A stretch of 64,000 nt of DNA from Mucor racemosus (lineage: Eukaryota > Mucoromycota > Mucoromycetes > Mucorales > Mucoraceae): the NCBI GenBank assembly GCA_027405735.1, contig JAPEHQ010000012.1, forward strand, positions 1,116,001-1,180,000, given 5' to 3'. The notes beneath the pieces are model-generated. The model searched no databases. It was not told the DNA's origin and saw only the letters and a program-made list of their open reading frames with translations. Below, piece after piece: positions 49,140-60,730 of the stretch. The position numbers were made by a program, and so were the translations under genes. Every line of letters begins with the position of its first letter. Position 1 is the stretch's first letter.

Positions 49140-49885
49140 CCAAAAAAGTGATAAAATTTCAAATGATATAGAAGCAAAAAAAAAGAATAATTTAATGTCT
49201 TGCCTAATAACCATAGCTTTGATCGTAGCTATATTTGAAAACAAATCTTTTTACAGCTGACAATCGTAAACTAACATAGTAAGTTTAAAGAAGGTTAATT
49301 TGTTTAAATTTTATGCGCGATAAAATAGCATCTATAATATTAAATTTGGCTTGCATATAAATTTAAACAGTAAGTGTTATTTAAGTTTATGCTCGAGCAA
49401 AAACCATTGCTGCTGTAAACATTATAGCTATAAATATATTTACAAATGATGGTAATCGTAAATATATTGGCTCTTGCATATATTGCTCTATATCAACAAT
49501 GTATTGGATTGTATTATTGTCTATAATATAATCTATATTAATAAAAACAGATGTAATTTAAAAACACATTCCAATAAAAAAAATGCAATGGAATTTTGAG
49601 AACGGCACGACGCTCATCATGTACAAAACAATTTGTGCCCATAGAATCAGCTCATTATTATGCTCATGGTCAGATTTTATTATTATGCACAAATAAGGAT
49701 AATGATATGCTTATAGGCAATTCTACTATTATGCACACATGGGATTAATGTCATGCACATTGACAGAATCTATAATTCTGCACATACAGGCTTAGCGTTG
49801 TGCTCGTGTGCAGTTTCTTTTGTTGTGTCCATGTGCATCTTATTATCTTTTTAGCCATATTCAGTGGGCACAACAGCTTAGGCTA
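49140..49885 (-). repeat. Repeat block R3 (inverted copy of 15660-16410)
   Basis: Shared landmarks, read against the complement, include a series of variants of the tetramer TGCACA/TGTGCA spaced along 49620-49860 and the phrase AATTCTGCACATACAGGC. The matching block lies at the CACTACGG end of copy 1. Copy 2 lacks the outermost bases of that end. Confidence 0.8.
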
Positions 49886-49924
49886 TAGTGAGCAGCCCAC
49901 CTGGGCAAAAATATTCGAAAATCA

Positions 49925-50250
49925 TCGCCGAAGTGCCCTTATAATAGCTTACTGCGCACTTTTATTGAAAGCAATTAAAAATAAAATATCTATGAATACT
50001 AATCCAAGTAAGCTGTCACTCTACATACACATAGATATAAAAATATACTACAAGTATTTCATTGTTTTATATTATATCAGCTTCCATGGATCATTATCTA
50101 TTCGGTAAATTTGAGCAACAGGTTGGTTACTTGTTATTTATTTTGCCGACCTATTAAGGTCAACAAGCCCACTAGTTCTCGCCGTATATGTATCCAAATG
50201 AACTTCCGTTTCAACGGTAGGCAACCCATCTAGTATTAATTTACAGACTC
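49925..50250 (+). repeat. Repeat R4, copy next to composite element 2
   Basis: Direct similarity is seen to 15410-15625 and 27050-27208 (CTATGAATACTAATCCAAG, ATCAGCTTCCATGG). The right part is similar to 19690-19845 (ATCCAAATGAACTTCCGTT against ATCCAAATGACCTCCCGTT). It appears to be an independent repeat that borders the composite element in both places. Confidence 0.65.
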
Positions 50251-52119
50251 ACAATAGTTTCAGCCTCTCCAAATTGCTGTGAAAATGGGAAAATGAAAAC
50301 GCACAATTCTTTAAACTATTTTGCACAAGTTGTTTCAGATATTTTTCAAAGTTTTTTATAAAATTAAGCAATGGTTTAAAATTAAATTTTTGGAGTTGTA
50401 CTTAATGCGCAGTAAATATAGGAATAACATATCTTGATTTCATTACTTAAAAACTGTTTTTGAAGGAGTTCAGCACATGTTTTTGAAAAAAAATAAAACC
50501 GCTTGAAAAATGTCTGTAGTTAATGAATATCGATCCAAATGGGCTGAAAGTTTCGAAATATATACTACAGCTGCAACAGTATCCAAAATTAAGATTTTGT
50601 CATCCAATTGATTGGATGGCTACTTTGTAGGAATGAACCGTGCCCTTTTCTCGAAGGAGGTTGGTAGTTTACCAGAACATCTTAATTAAAAATTAGAAAT
50701 AGCCAACACTAGGATATATGGCAATGTCAACTACTGAAATTAAAAAGCAAATGTCCTCCTTATGTACAATCAAAGCTATAATGCAAAGCTTTCCACACCT
50801 ATTTTTTGGTGTACATACAATGATTTTCAGAATTGTCAGAATTTTTATATAGAGATACATATCAATGGTTGAAAATAGGAGTATTTGCATTTTTGTACAT
50901 GTTATGAAGTGATCACAAGCAAATTTTCAGTAATAGTTTTAAACACTGATGATATTTAAATCTATGTTTATTCTAATGATATTATATTTATGAATTATCT
51001 GCTATGTAATAGTATTTCAAGAAAATATATCTACTAAAAAATCGTGCCAATGAAAATAATTGAGATAGTTCATCAGTTTTCTTAAATGTTACATTGCATA
51101 TAAACAATGAGTAGGTTAGCTGTGTCTATAATAGCAAATTTCAAATGCAGAATATACTTGTATTATATATTCTGCATTTTTGAGTAGTAACTAGCTTTTT
51201 TGTTACTTAAATAGCGAACAAGCATGCAAACTTTCAAGATCAAAAGCGAGCGTCAGAAAAGCACAATTACCAAAAAGAGAATAAACAAGCAAGCCAAGCA
51301 TGCAATATTAAAAAAAAAAAAGAGCAATTTGAGCAAGTCAAAGCGCAGAGGTCGCTTAACTGCAATTCAAATATATAGCATCTCAGACACATAATATGTT
51401 TTATTATATGCATATGTTTTGACAACGTTTATTGAAGAAAAAAGAAAGTGGTTAGATCCATTGTGTTTAAAGTGTCTAATATAATATATCTAGCTTTTCT
51501 GTATGCCATGATAGTCATGAATGGCGTCTTGCTTTGATACGACTTGAAATTCGTTGAAGATCTATAAGGTTATTTGTAAATAAACATTAATTTGACGCCA
51601 TTTAAAATGTTGATCAATATCATGGTTTTCTTTTGTGAAACAAATGATATTGAGTTGCACGTTTATCGTTGGAATTTAATTTATAGAATGTGCATATTCT
51701 TAGTTCATACATCAAGTGGCATTATTCATCAAGATAGAAAAGGAAAAATAAAAATAAGTTTATGTCCAGTCATCCAACCTTGCCTTGTTGGACCATATCA
51801 TAATATCAAGACCCAAGATGGGAAAACATACCTATGACGAATGAAATGTTTAATAGATGTGCATCATATTAATCGTTTCATGTTGAAATTTGTGTAACAG
51901 AGAAGATCAAATTTAAACGAGTGTTTTTTATTAAATGCAAAAATGGAGCATGCTTTGTATATTTATGTAGATAACAGTAATTGATTATATAGAAATATTA
52001 AAAGGGAGAGGGAGAAAGAGGCAGAGAGCACACACAGAGAGAAGTAGAAAGAAAGAAAGAAAGAGTAAACAGGGACAGAAAAGAGAGGGGGGTATTTTTT
52101 TTATATAATATAATAAATT
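50251..52119. other. Gene-free region
   Basis: The DNA is A+T-rich, with a purine-rich tract at about 52000-52090 just downstream of the casein kinase stop codon. The frame at 51592-51837 has no reliable domain. No repeat family is recognised except the R4 tail at the left. Confidence 0.5.
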
Positions 52120-53700
52120 CTAATCATGGTGGCTACCAGTACAAGTTATAAAACCAACAACATTTTTCCAAACACTACGCTTTTCTTTTGCATTTGGTTT
52201 TTTAGGGTCGTTGAGGGGCACATAAGCAGGCACAGATGGCATATCATTGTTGATGGTGTGAATTGCAGTTGGTTTACTACGATCTTGAGCAGTAGGCGTT
52301 CTTGTTTTTCTACTGTTTTGATGTTTTGGTTGTGATTGATGATGGTGACCTGATCTTCTAGCACGAGCTTCCCTCAGTTGTTTGAATCGATTCTAAAATG
52401 TTTAAAACAATGAATTAATGATCTCCTTTTAGATTTTATTGTTGTTGTAAAATTTACCTCCCATCCTTTGCCTTCATTCAACAAGACCCAATCGTATACG
52501 CCATCATCTTGTTCATTTTGACGTTCTAATATCTTGTCAAATAATTCTCGTAAAAAGTCATAATCTGGAGTTTCTTCAAAGCCTAATTTTCTAACATATT
52601 GGAGATAGATACCGAATTCCTCTACAAGAACAAAAAGTTTATATCTGTCAAAAAAAAAAGCTAAAACATGCAATTTGATAATTTCAAAGTTACCTGGAAA
52701 ACCACCACAAAGATCCTTTACTGCTGTCGTTTGCTTTTTTTCACCAATTTTCTCATACTTTTGCTTATTAGTTGCAGCTTTCAATCCCTGCCATGGTAAG
52801 GAGCCTCTCAAAAAGTACATAAAGACATGACCTAAAGCTTCTAAATCATCACGTCTTGATTGCTCTATTAAAAAAAAAGAGGGGGTTCTTAAATAAAAGG
52901 AGATTTCGATAAAAATAAATGTTGTATATTCTAATACCTCTTCCCAAATGAGTGTTGATACTCATGTATCTTGCAGTTCCTGACAAGCTCCTGCGCTCCC
53001 TATAAGGAATATGCTTCTTTGTCTTTGGATCACGATATAATTTTGCCATGCCATAGTCGACCAAGAAGACCATATTTGCGTATTTTGTTCCCGGTCGTCC
53101 AATCAAGAAGTTATCAGGTTTAATGTCTCTATAAATCAAATTACGTTCATGAACACTTTGAACACGGGATATCTAGTGAAGTGTTTAGTAAATGTATAAA
53201 TCAATCAATCAACTAGATAAACTCACCATTTGTTTTGCCACCATTGCGACAGTTTTAATTGTCAATTTACGATTACACATGTCGAATAAGTCTTCTAAAC
53301 TTGGACCTAGTAAATCAATGACAAGAACATTATGAAGACCTTCGTGGCCGAAATAATATGCACTGGGAACACCAGCTAATTTGTTGTAATGTATTTATAA
53401 TTTAATAGTCAGTAAAACAAATAAACAAACAAAATAGATGAGCATGCACTTACAAGTTCCAGCTAATATTTTGTAAGTTCTGTATTCATCTCTTAATTGA
53501 GGTACTTCTGATTTTCTTGGTTCAAATTTGATAGCAACAGATTGATTGTTCAAAAGATTGAGACCTTCGTAAATTACACCAAAACTACCTTCACCCAGCT
53601 TTTTGCCTACTTGATAGTGAACACCAACAATGGTGCTTGCAGTAGATGTAGCACTGTGGCTACTAGATTTGTCTGGTATACTTTGTGAGAATTTTTCCAT
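52120..53700 (-). CDS. Casein kinase I, Yck/CK1-gamma-like
   Basis: Six exons on the minus strand (53454-53700, 53227-53375, 52938-53172, 52694-52864, 52458-52621, 52120-52392) give 412 residues. A Ser/Thr-rich N-tail leads into [66 protein letters not shown] and [30 protein letters not shown] and [20 protein letters not shown] follow. These are CK1 hallmarks, including SIN in place of APE. DFG is DYG here. The C-tail is basic and ends CTGSHHD, so the terminal Cys-Cys that palmitoylates yeast Yck1/2 is missing, although one Cys lies seven residues from the end. CK1 enzymes phosphorylate primed or acidic sites in membrane traffic, nutrient sensing and morphogenesis. Confidence 0.93.
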
Positions 53701-53733
53701 TGTGTATATATTTTATTTCACAGATCGAATTGA

Positions 53734-53741
53734 TTTATATA
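53734..53741 (-). promoter_or_regulatory. Candidate TATA box of the casein kinase I gene
   Basis: On the minus strand TATATAAA lies 34 bases before the ATG at 53700. That is close for a TATA box and would imply a very short leader. Confidence 0.35.
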
Positions 53742-54026
53742 AAAAGGGGTAAATATTATATAGAAAAAAAAAAGGCAAAAAAGAGGTAAGGAAGGAAAGA
53801 AAGAAAACAAAGAGAAAAGAGATGAATCAAGAAAATTTTGTTACACGGAAAAACGAGTGCGGGAGTTTCAAAGGACCAGATGAAAACACAAAAATAGGGT
53901 TAAAACGAGTTCGATATGAACTGATTGGTTTAAATCAGGCCATTTTATTTTAGATGTGATAATAAATACACATTTTATTATTTATCCAGAAACAATAGTT
54001 TAAATGAGGAGAAAAATATCAATGTT

Positions 54027-54055
54027 GGGGGGGAGGGGGGGGGGTTCAGAGGGGG
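54027..54055 (+). promoter_or_regulatory. G-run cluster, possible G-quadruplex, in the CK1/oxidase divergent promoter
   Basis: Runs of 7, 10 and 5 guanines lie within 29 bases of otherwise A+T-rich DNA, about 160 bases before the oxidase ATG. The 10-base run could supply two tracts, making four. The fold is an inference. Confidence 0.5.
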
Positions 54056-54145
54056 AGCCGGAAATAATCAGTTTTTTAAAGAATGTTATACCTTTTATTT
54101 AACAATTTTCAAAAGATAATAATAACAATTAGGAAATATAAAAAA

Positions 54146-54154
54146 TATATAAAG
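54146..54154 (+). promoter_or_regulatory. TATA box of the multicopper oxidase gene
   Basis: TATATAAAG lies 60 bases before the ATG at 54214. Confidence 0.55.
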
Positions 54155-54213
54155 TATACGGCAATTTTTTCTATCAATGCACTGCCGTTGCTTTTGATTT
54201 TATCAATTTTACA

Positions 54214-56420
54214 ATGAGAAAAAATCCTTTAATCTCATTGTATATCACTGCTTTCGTCGCACTCACCCAAGCAAAATTACACCATTATGAATTTAACATT
54301 ACATCTACAAATTTAAACCCAGATTGCCATCAACAAGGTTATTCTGTACCACTTGTTAATGGCCAGTTTCCTGGTCCAACAATCCATGTAAACCAAGGAG
54401 ATGAAGTTGAGATTCTTGTCAGAAATCTTGTTCAAAATCATAACACAAGTATTCATTATCATGGTATTAGACAAATTGGTACTCCAGAGGCAGATGGAGT
54501 GCCAGGTGTCACACAACATCCAATTACACCCAACAATACCTATCTACATAAATTTAAAGTTCATGATCAAGCAGGCACTTATTTTTACCATGCGCATGTC
54601 GGGTTGCAAGATGATTCAGTCAAGGGTGCATTTATTGTTTATGAATCAGATAAAGCTAACCCCGCATCTAAACGAGCCGAGCTTCAAGCAGGACCTTATA
54701 CATACAAGAAAGATTTAATTCTACAATTGAGTGAATGGTGGCATGATGAATTAGAGAGTCGTGAAGATTATTACATGAGTGATCAATTTGTATTTGATCA
54801 TGGAGCAGATAGTATTTTATTGAACGGTCGTACTGTATTTGATCCTAATCAAAAGGGCCTGTCCGCAAAGAATTGCCAGGGCTATACCACATTTGACGTT
54901 GAACCAAATACAACATATCGTTTACGTATCATTGGAGCTACTACTTTTAGAACATTGGGTGTAGGTGTCAAAAATCATAATATGACGTTAATTGAAATTG
55001 ATGGTGAATTGACGCAACCTTACAATACATCTTTTTTGGAAGTGTCCCCAGGTCAACGATACTCGGCATTGTTGCAAACCGGAGATCACCCACCTGGTAC
55101 AACATTTGGTATTGGCACTAGCTATGTTTGGCGTCAACGAGGACATGGTATTACAGAAAACGGTTTTGGTTATATCCGATACACAGCCCCGTCCAAGAAA
55201 ATTACTCAACAATCAGAAAGTACCAATCTTTTTAAACCAGTCCATAGATGGGATCATCATTCATTGGAACCTCATTCACTTGAGCCTCGTGCTGAATGGT
55301 TAGGTGATTATCATGCTCAAGGTCAATCTTCAAATGATCAGAATCAAGAACCAAGAGATTTAACAGAGACACAAGATTTACATGCTGCCGCGAATACCAA
55401 AGTAGCTCCAAAGAAAAGCCCAATCGACTCTCCAAGGAAAGATTCAATCAATGCTCCAAAGAAAGTTCCAATTAATACTTCAAAGAAAGTTCCAAACAAT
55501 GTCCCAAAGAAAGGTCCAGTTAATGCTCCACAAGCTAAAGCTGTTGATAATAAAGCAAACAATGGTGGTGGTGGCGGTGGTGGTAATCAAGTTGGTAAAA
55601 ATGGCAACCAAGGCGGTGGACAGGGTGGATTTGGTGGCGGAGGAGGAGGAGGAGGAGGTGGTGGTGGTGGCGGTGGTTTCCGTCCTCCCAAACCAGAGAA
55701 AGTCTATGCCGATCTACCTGTATTTCCCAAGATTGACGAGCCCGATTGGTTTTATCACAATATCAAGCCTTTGGCACCTCGTAACCCAATTTTAGATCAT
55801 AAAAACGTACGCACAATTCAACTTACTACTAGTTATCTGAAACTGGCGGATAATACTACTCGATATATGGTGAATAATCGTGTCATGTCTGAAGGATCAG
55901 TGCCTAGATTATTGAAATATGAAACAACAAAGCGAACCAAAATGGCGGCAAATCTTGAATACAATACTCAATTAGATACTTATCCCATCAAGGCAAATGA
56001 AACTATTGATTTGGTATTTCAAAATACAGTAAATACTTTGGGTGGTTGCTTACTTCATCCTTGGCATACACATGGTCATTCACATTATTTAATTGCTTCT
56101 GGTGATGGACAATATGAGCATGAAAGAGACAAGAATATTAGAAACTTCAAGTTTCCTATCTACAGAGATACTACTGCAGCTTATCCCTCTATTCCCACTA
56201 ATGATACAAATGGATGCGGCTGGACAAAGGTCAGACTTATTGCTGTAAGTATATTACATACAATTCAGAAAACTTTTTTTAACCTTTTTTTTTCATTTAG
56301 GATAATCCAGGTTTCTGGGCTGTTCATTGTCATATTACAACACATATGATTCAGGGCAAAATGATTGTACTTGAAGAAGCACCAGAATTAATTAAAAAAT
56401 ACCAAAGATATACAAAATAA
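54214..56420 (+). CDS. Secreted multicopper oxidase, laccase-like, with a large Gly-rich insertion
   Basis: Two exons (54214-56244 and 56301-56420) give 716 residues. A signal peptide ends near QAKLHH. The three cupredoxin domains supply all copper ligands: IHYHGI, FYHAHVG, LHPWHTHGH and WAVHCHITTH. The last exon holds the C-terminal copper motif, so the gene is complete only when spliced. Between domains 2 and 3, at about residues 325-490, is a low-complexity insertion with an octapeptide repeat of the INAPKKVP type, followed by runs of Gly. This explains the length above the usual 550-620. At the type-1 copper axial position (ten residues after the Cys) there is Lys697 where Leu, Met or Phe is usual. 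Laccases oxidise phenols or make melanin; some relatives oxidise Fe(II). The substrate is not predictable. Confidence 0.9.
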
Positions 56421-56477
56421 AGCTTTTTTATGATTAATTTTTTCATTCTACAGTAATATTCTATCATGCAATTTTGC

Positions 56478-57942
56478 TTATTCTTCCATAGCATCGCCAT
56501 TCTTTTTTTGCTTGGCTTGTTCTCCAATGGCTATTAAAAATGATTCTACGCTATTACCGGCAGAAGGATCTAACCCTAATTGCGATAATAAAGGTCCAAG
56601 TTGACCTGTCTGAAGAGCAGCACTGAGACTTTGCAGTGCTTGACTGAATTGTGGGCTTTTTACGACTTGTCTAACTTCTTCGGCAGATCTTTCTGATTCC
56701 TCGGGCAAAAAAGGGAATAATGATGCACAGATATCTGAATCATTTAATAAAGGAGCAAGCGATTGCGTTGTCAAAACATCACTTAATGCAATAGGTGCTG
56801 ATCCCTCTATTTCGAGAATGTTAAATATGAATCGTCTCTAATAGGAACTATATCAACTTACCAGCAGGTCTAACATTTGCAAGCATTTGACGGAGTTGAT
56901 CCAATTGTTCATTTGATTGTTGGTTGGTGGCAACAGGGGCAGATTCTGTAGATGCTACAGGAACTTGAGAAGTAGGAGCAACAGGCGCAGGAGATTGTTC
57001 AGGTACATTGGTAGTAGTGGTAGTAGTAGAAGCTGGTGTTGCACGAGTAACTACAGCAGCAGGAGGTGGAGTTGTTGTTTCCATAGGTTCACCCTCATCA
57101 TCATCTTCATCCTCATCTTGTGTATCACCAGATCTATAAGATAAATATTCATGTAAGAATGCTATTTTTATACAATTAATGTGTAATACACCCTACCCAT
57201 TCATACTATTCAAAAATTGCAAAAGATTTTCGGGAGTAATATTAGGATCTATATATCTAAAAATCAACACGAGTTGGATTGTAGTATTCGCTTTTTATTT
57301 TTACCTTGACTTTCCACACCATTCAAAAGTCGCATTAATTCTGCATGAGAACTTGATTCATCCAGATCAGAAGATGTATTCATATTGGCATCAGGATCAC
57401 GAATAAGTTCATTAACACGTTCTGCAATTTCTTTATCTTTTTCATCAGTTTTGCTTTGCATCCAATAAAAATGGCGTTCATTAGATGTTTTGAATTTTAA
57501 TAAATAAACACGGCCAGTTGTACATTGAGTGATTTGATTGAACTCGGCTTCATCAGGAAAGATAATAAGGTCCTAATATGTCATATAAATCAATAATGAT
57601 ATATATATATATATATATCGTTGATTGAGTTTTCTTACATCTTCGGCAACAGATTGATTTTTGCGTTCTTTCCAATATAAATGTAATAATCTATCATCGC
57701 CCTGTTGTTAAAGAAATGTTAATTTTTTTTATAGAAATTTAAGATTGCATATACCTGATCCATATAAACTTGACTATATAAACATAATATTTACTATATT
57801 AGTTGCCAATGGTTACCAAAAGAAAATAATCAGCTTACCCCTTTCTGGTGTCAGGTTTAATCCAAGTACCATCAACTATACATTTACCAGCATTGAATTG
57901 AACCAAATGTGTTTCTGCAGGAGTTGTTTGAAACAAATTCAT
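56478..57942 (-). CDS. RPN13: Proteasomal ubiquitin receptor RPN13/ADRM1
   Basis: Seven exons on the minus strand (57839-57942, 57755-57773, 57639-57701, 57305-57572, 57197-57248, 56862-57133, 56478-56806) give 368 residues. The Pru domain is clear: VQFNAGKCI, GTWIKPDTRKG, LHLYWKERKNQ, EDDLIIFPDEAEF, GRVYLLKFKTS and RHFYWMQSKTDE. An acidic and Pro/Thr-rich linker follows. The C-terminal DEUBAD domain (ALSDVLTTQSLAPLL, FLPEE, QTGQLGPLLSQLGL) recruits the deubiquitinase UCH37/UCHL5. Yeast Rpn13 lacks DEUBAD, so this is the long, animal-like form. It sits on the 19S base via Rpn2. Exon 2 is a 19-base microexon. The stop lies 57 bases from that of the convergent oxidase gene. Confidence 0.92.
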
Positions 57943-58170
57943 AATGTATATTAATATAAACTTGACTAGCAAAAAAAAAAGAGAAAAAGAAAGAAAAAAA
58001 CAATTTTTTCAATGCATTACAAAGCATTCTTTTCTATCTACTGCGACGTCACGTAAAGAATACAACTGTAAACTTACCCGGAGAAGGTTTAATTGAAGTG
58101 ACTCTTGGGTTACATTGCTACATTTAGCTTAAGAGGTTCTAACATTTGAACCACGAAAGGTAGTGAAAAA

Positions 58171-58536
58171 AGGTCAGGATAAAAATATGGTACTTTTTTT
58201 TGCTATTGCCGGACCTGCCGGATCACTGTCCGGCAATTATAGAACTTTTTCCATAATATGGGATACCCTTTAGAATGTGTGCTATAACATCATAAAATAC
58301 ATAAAATAATAAAAAATAGAAATACAAAATTTTGTGCACCTACTATTAGGTATATAAACAAAATTCAATTTGATTCGTCTAATTACTTATTATAAATGTG
58401 GCATGAAAATGCTCTAAAAAGTACCATAATTATTACATAAGCCCCGGACAGTTGTCCGAAAGGTCCGGCAATAGTAAAAAAAAAAAAAAAAAAAAAAAAA
58501 GTATCATAAAAAGGTACCATATTATTACCCTGACCC
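58171..58536. mobile_element. 366-bp MITE with ~28-bp inverted ends and 8-bp target duplication
   Basis: The left end reads AGGTCAGGATAAAAATATGG and the complement of the right end GGGTCAGGGTAATAATATGG, continuing into TACYTTTTT. The perfect 8-base sequence GTGAAAAA flanks both sides (58163-58170 and 58537-58544). Internal copies of TCCGGCAAT and TTGCCGGAC form further hairpins, and there is a 25-base poly-A run at 58476-58500. There is no coding frame. An 8-bp duplication fits hAT, Merlin or KDZ families. Confidence 0.85.
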
Positions 58537-58544
58537 GTGAAAAA

Positions 58545-59140
58545 GTACAATTATCATAAAAGCATCTTGTTTGAATTGATGAGACATAGGCATCAATTAA
58601 CACACTTTATTCTAGTGTTCAAATGTCGAAATAAGTCTTAGATTCTAAACTTTCGGGTGGAGCATGTAATTCTACGCACCTTCTTAAAACTAATTATAAA
58701 ACATAAAGTAATGCTAAAATTGTAAAATAAAAAATATATTGTATATTCGAAGAAATTACTAAACAATAAAAATTTATTGCTTTTTATATAAACATATTTA
58801 AAAGACTGGGAAAATTCTTGAAATGATGGTAAATGCATTTTTTTGTTCCGACCACTCGGATGGATTCATCATAATAACAAAGGTAGTTTTGTAACTTCTC
58901 ATGTGACCCCAATGGAAATGGATTGAGAATATCAAAACTTGTGAAGCAACAGTCCCCGACTATACCTTAAGTTTACAAAGTTTCCCACGGCAATGCACTT
59001 TTATATTGCGTTTAGATCTTTATGAATGCTGTTTGTTCTTTTAAAGTGTTGCCATTCAACTTTTTTTTTTGACATTCAGGGCATTTTCTTTTCTTTTCAA
59101 TTCTTAACCACAAATTACAAGATACATAAAATAAGCATAA
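58545..59140. other. Intergenic region upstream of the branched-chain E2 gene
   Basis: No gene is seen. It has poly-T stretches and no clear TATA box near the ATG at 59141. Confidence 0.5.
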
Positions 59141-60730
59141 ATGTATTTGAGATCATTTAAATCAATTTCGTCCTCCGTTGCATCGTCTCCTTTGACACGT
59201 ACTTCGAGCAAACTATTTCTCACGGTAAGAACAATATCCCAATTCCAACATTTCAAAGCTAACTTCTTTACATGTACTTTAGCCTCACAAGTATCATAGA
59301 TTTTCTCGCAATTTCCATATGTCTATTGCAAAGGAAGCTATAAAACCATTTTTTTTGGCAGATATCGGTGAAGGAATTACTGAATGTGAAGTTATTCAAT
59401 GGTAAAAAAAAAAAAAGCAATAAATTTCGGTCCAAATTCAAGTCAGCTAATGCAAAATTTATAGGTTTGTTGAACCTGGATCTACAGTAGCTGAATTCGA
59501 TAAGATTTGTGAGGTTCAATCAGATAAAGCATCTGTCGAGATTTCCTCGAGATATGCTGGTAAAATTTTAAAATTGCATCATGGATTGAATGATATTGCC
59601 AAAGTTGGGTCTCCTTTGGTAGATATAGAAACTGAGGAAGATGATGATGATCAAGAAATAGTTCCCTCTCAACCTGAAAATGCATCTGAAGTTACTAGTC
59701 AGCAACCCTTGAAGGAAGAGGAGCAAATTTTGGATAGATCAGAGAATAACTCGACATCTAGTGGTACTGTTCTTGCAACTCCCGCCGTGAGAAAATTAGC
59801 AAAGGATAAGGGAATTGAAATTTCAAGTGTAACAGGCACCGGTAAAGATGGAAGAGTGTTGAAGGAAGACATTTTAACCTTTGGTTCAAAGGCAGAAATT
59901 AGTAATGGTGAGTGTATAGTGTTATTTAGATGAAATACTGGTGATTTACGTAATATTTAAATGTAGATAATAAGCAAACAATCAATGTAAATGATTCTAT
60001 TACAACCCCTCAAGTACTCAGTATGGTTCAAAAAGCCATGTTCAAGTCTATGACACAATCCCTCAATATTCCTCAGTTGGGTTTCAAGGACGATATTGAA
60101 ATTGACGCTACTACTAAATACCGTGCAGCTTTGAATAAGCATATCACTAGTCATCCCGATCGTTATCCATTTACCAAGATGAGTTACTTGCCTATCTTTG
60201 TCAAATGTCTATCTATTGCACTCCAACATTATCCATTAATGAATGCTAAGCTTTCTGGCGATCCTAATGATGTCAACTCTATCAAGATTACATATAGACC
60301 TTCTCACAATATTGGTATTGCCATGGATACACCTCAAGGTTTAGTGGTTCCTAATATCAAAAATGTTCAAGATAAAACCATTTTTGAAATTGCCTCTGAG
60401 ATCCATCGATTATCAGAATTGGGAAAAAACAATGCAATTCCCATGTCTGATATGAAGGGTGGCACTATCACTCTTTCAAATATCGGTACAATTGGCGGTA
60501 CTTATACAAATCCCGTTATTGTTTCATCTGAATTGGCAATTGTTGCTCTTGGAAAAATGCAAAAATTACCTCGTTTTGATGCTAGCGATAACGTTGTGGC
60601 AAAGCAAATTATGCCTGTTAGCTGGTCAGCAGACCATCGTGTTATTGATGGTGCTACTATTGCTAGATTTGGTAACCATTGGAAGAACTTGATAGAGAAC
60701 CCTGCTTTGTTGGCTAGTGAATTACGATAA
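59141..60730 (+). CDS. DBT: Mitochondrial branched-chain 2-oxoacid dehydrogenase E2 (lipoamide acyltransferase)
   Basis: Four exons (59141-59224, 59283-59401, 59465-59907, 59967-60730) give 469 residues. The start yields a Ser/Arg-rich mitochondrial presequence. The lipoyl domain has [11 protein letters not shown], with the lipoylated Lys in DKA. The E1/E3-binding domain is [19 protein letters not shown] then [14 protein letters not shown]. The catalytic domain ends [17 protein letters not shown], with the HR--DG active-site signature and Asp/Ser residues in place. [20 protein letters not shown] and [13 protein letters not shown] are typical. [14 protein letters not shown] and [13 protein letters not shown] favour the branched-chain E2 over pyruvate or 2-oxoglutarate E2. 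It acts in Val, Leu and Ile breakdown. The enzyme is absent from Saccharomyces but present in many filamentous fungi. Confidence 0.92.

Larger units (their letters stand above)
46306..49895 (+). mobile_element. Composite element copy 2: candidate TIR transposon carrying dynein gene fragments
   Basis: This segment of about 3.6 kb is inverted relative to 15626-22583. It begins CACTACGGCCGAACTATGCT and runs through a block shared with 22385-22565, a second coding-like block (47110-47265, matching 18545-18690), the dynein-like fragment, block R2 (48385-49115) and block R3 (49140-49880). The right end near 49895 is a shortened version of the left end of copy 1. There is no transposase frame and no clear target-site duplication, so mobility is inferred from the repeated, end-matched structure. 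Confidence 0.55.

Noticed and set aside
51592..51837. Possible kinase remnant (SSGIIHQD-type peptide)
   Set aside because: A single short resemblance to the HRD loop, with no flanking kinase motifs. A weak similarity to 48200-48250 is too short to support.
55451..55795. 114-residue alternative frame within the multicopper oxidase
   Set aside because: It is produced by the repeat and poly-Gly codons read out of frame; the laccase frame is clearly the coding one.
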